This document shows positions 6,422 to 6,458 of a DNA stretch of 6,458 nucleotides, piece by piece; the first letter of the stretch is position 1; each line of letters opens with the position of its first letter. The translations under genes and the position numbers were made by a program. The DNA lies in the NCBI GenBank assembly GCA_017408325.1, contig JAFQUW010000042.1, forward strand, positions 1-6,458, read 5' to 3'. The notes beneath the pieces were generated by a model. That model saw only the letters and a list, made by a program, of their open reading frames with translations, was not told where the DNA came from and made no database searches. Origin of the DNA: Clostridia bacterium (lineage in GTDB: Bacteria; Bacillota; Clostridia; Oscillospirales; SIG627).

Positions 6422-6455
6422 GAAAAAGACCTTGTCTTTCGACAAGGTCTTTTTC
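6422..6455. terminator. Intrinsic terminator with GAAA/TTTC loop (mirror copy)
   Basis: Mirror of 4-37: a 15-bp stem with the four-base loop at 6437-6440, reading TTTC on the plus strand. The window ends three bases later. Confidence 0.85.
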
Positions 6456-6458
6456 TGG

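Larger units (their letters stand above)
3230..6458 (-). repeat. Arm 2 of the perfect palindrome (mirror of arm 1)
   Basis: Reverse complement of 1-3229, joined to it with no spacer between bases 3229 and 3230. It adds no new sequence. If the join is artefactual, features in this arm should not be counted as second gene copies. The real sequence that follows arm 1 would diverge from this arm soon after base 3250, the end of the central terminator's T run. Confidence 0.98.

Noticed and set aside
1..6458. A composite transposon bounded by inverted repeats (arrays at 39-209 and 6250-6420)
   Set aside because: The inverted relation extends over the entire window, not just its ends. There is no transposase, no target-site duplication can be seen, and the interior is equally mirrored.

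Overview
The window is one perfect inverted repeat. Base p is complementary to base 6459-p throughout: arm 1 is 1-3229, arm 2 is 3230-6458, and there is no spacer and no mismatch that I could find. It therefore holds only about 3.2 kb of unique information shown twice, and every feature has a mirror copy. The most economical reading is a fold-back assembly (or amplification) artefact that turned around at a naturally self-complementary terminator in the centre (3209-3250). A real 6.4-kb zero-spacer palindrome would be very unstable in a bacterial cell. If so, the true locus is one arm, and the sequence beyond the central terminator is missing.

Unique content, read along arm 1. (i) 4-37: a strong GAAA-loop terminator hairpin at the extreme end. 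(ii) 39-209: a compact array of seven small hairpins separated by the 7-mer GTGAAAT, four units in one orientation and three in the other. (iii) 317-345: a good sigma-A type promoter with an extended -10 and a small palindrome in its spacer. (iv) 400-2085 (+): a 561-aa Na+/phosphate cotransporter family protein with a C-terminal PhoU domain. (v) 2118-2150: a bidirectional terminator shared by two convergent genes. (vi) 2174-3106 (-): a 310-aa lipoprotein of unknown function. (vii) 3209-3250: the central terminator. Arm 2 repeats this in reverse: lipoprotein gene 3353-4285 (+), terminator 4309-4341, transporter gene 4374-6059 (-), promoter 6114-6142, hairpin array 6250-6420, terminator 6422-6455.

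The organism looks like a moderately GC-rich Firmicute, probably an uncultured Clostridia member from a metagenome. Support comes from GGAGG-type ribosome binding sites with 6-7 nt spacing, A-run/stem/T-run intrinsic terminators, a TTGAAA-17-TATTCT promoter, a lipoprotein signal peptide with an LTAC lipobox, and a NptA-PhoU transporter of the type common in Clostridia. Species cannot be named from this sequence.

The transporter probably moves inorganic phosphate (or a similar anion) across the cytoplasmic membrane with sodium. The lipoprotein gene is convergent with it, not co-transcribed, so no functional link is implied. The best candidate for something under-described is the hairpin array, where spacer and loop are constant, stems differ from unit to unit, and loop sequence tracks unit orientation.
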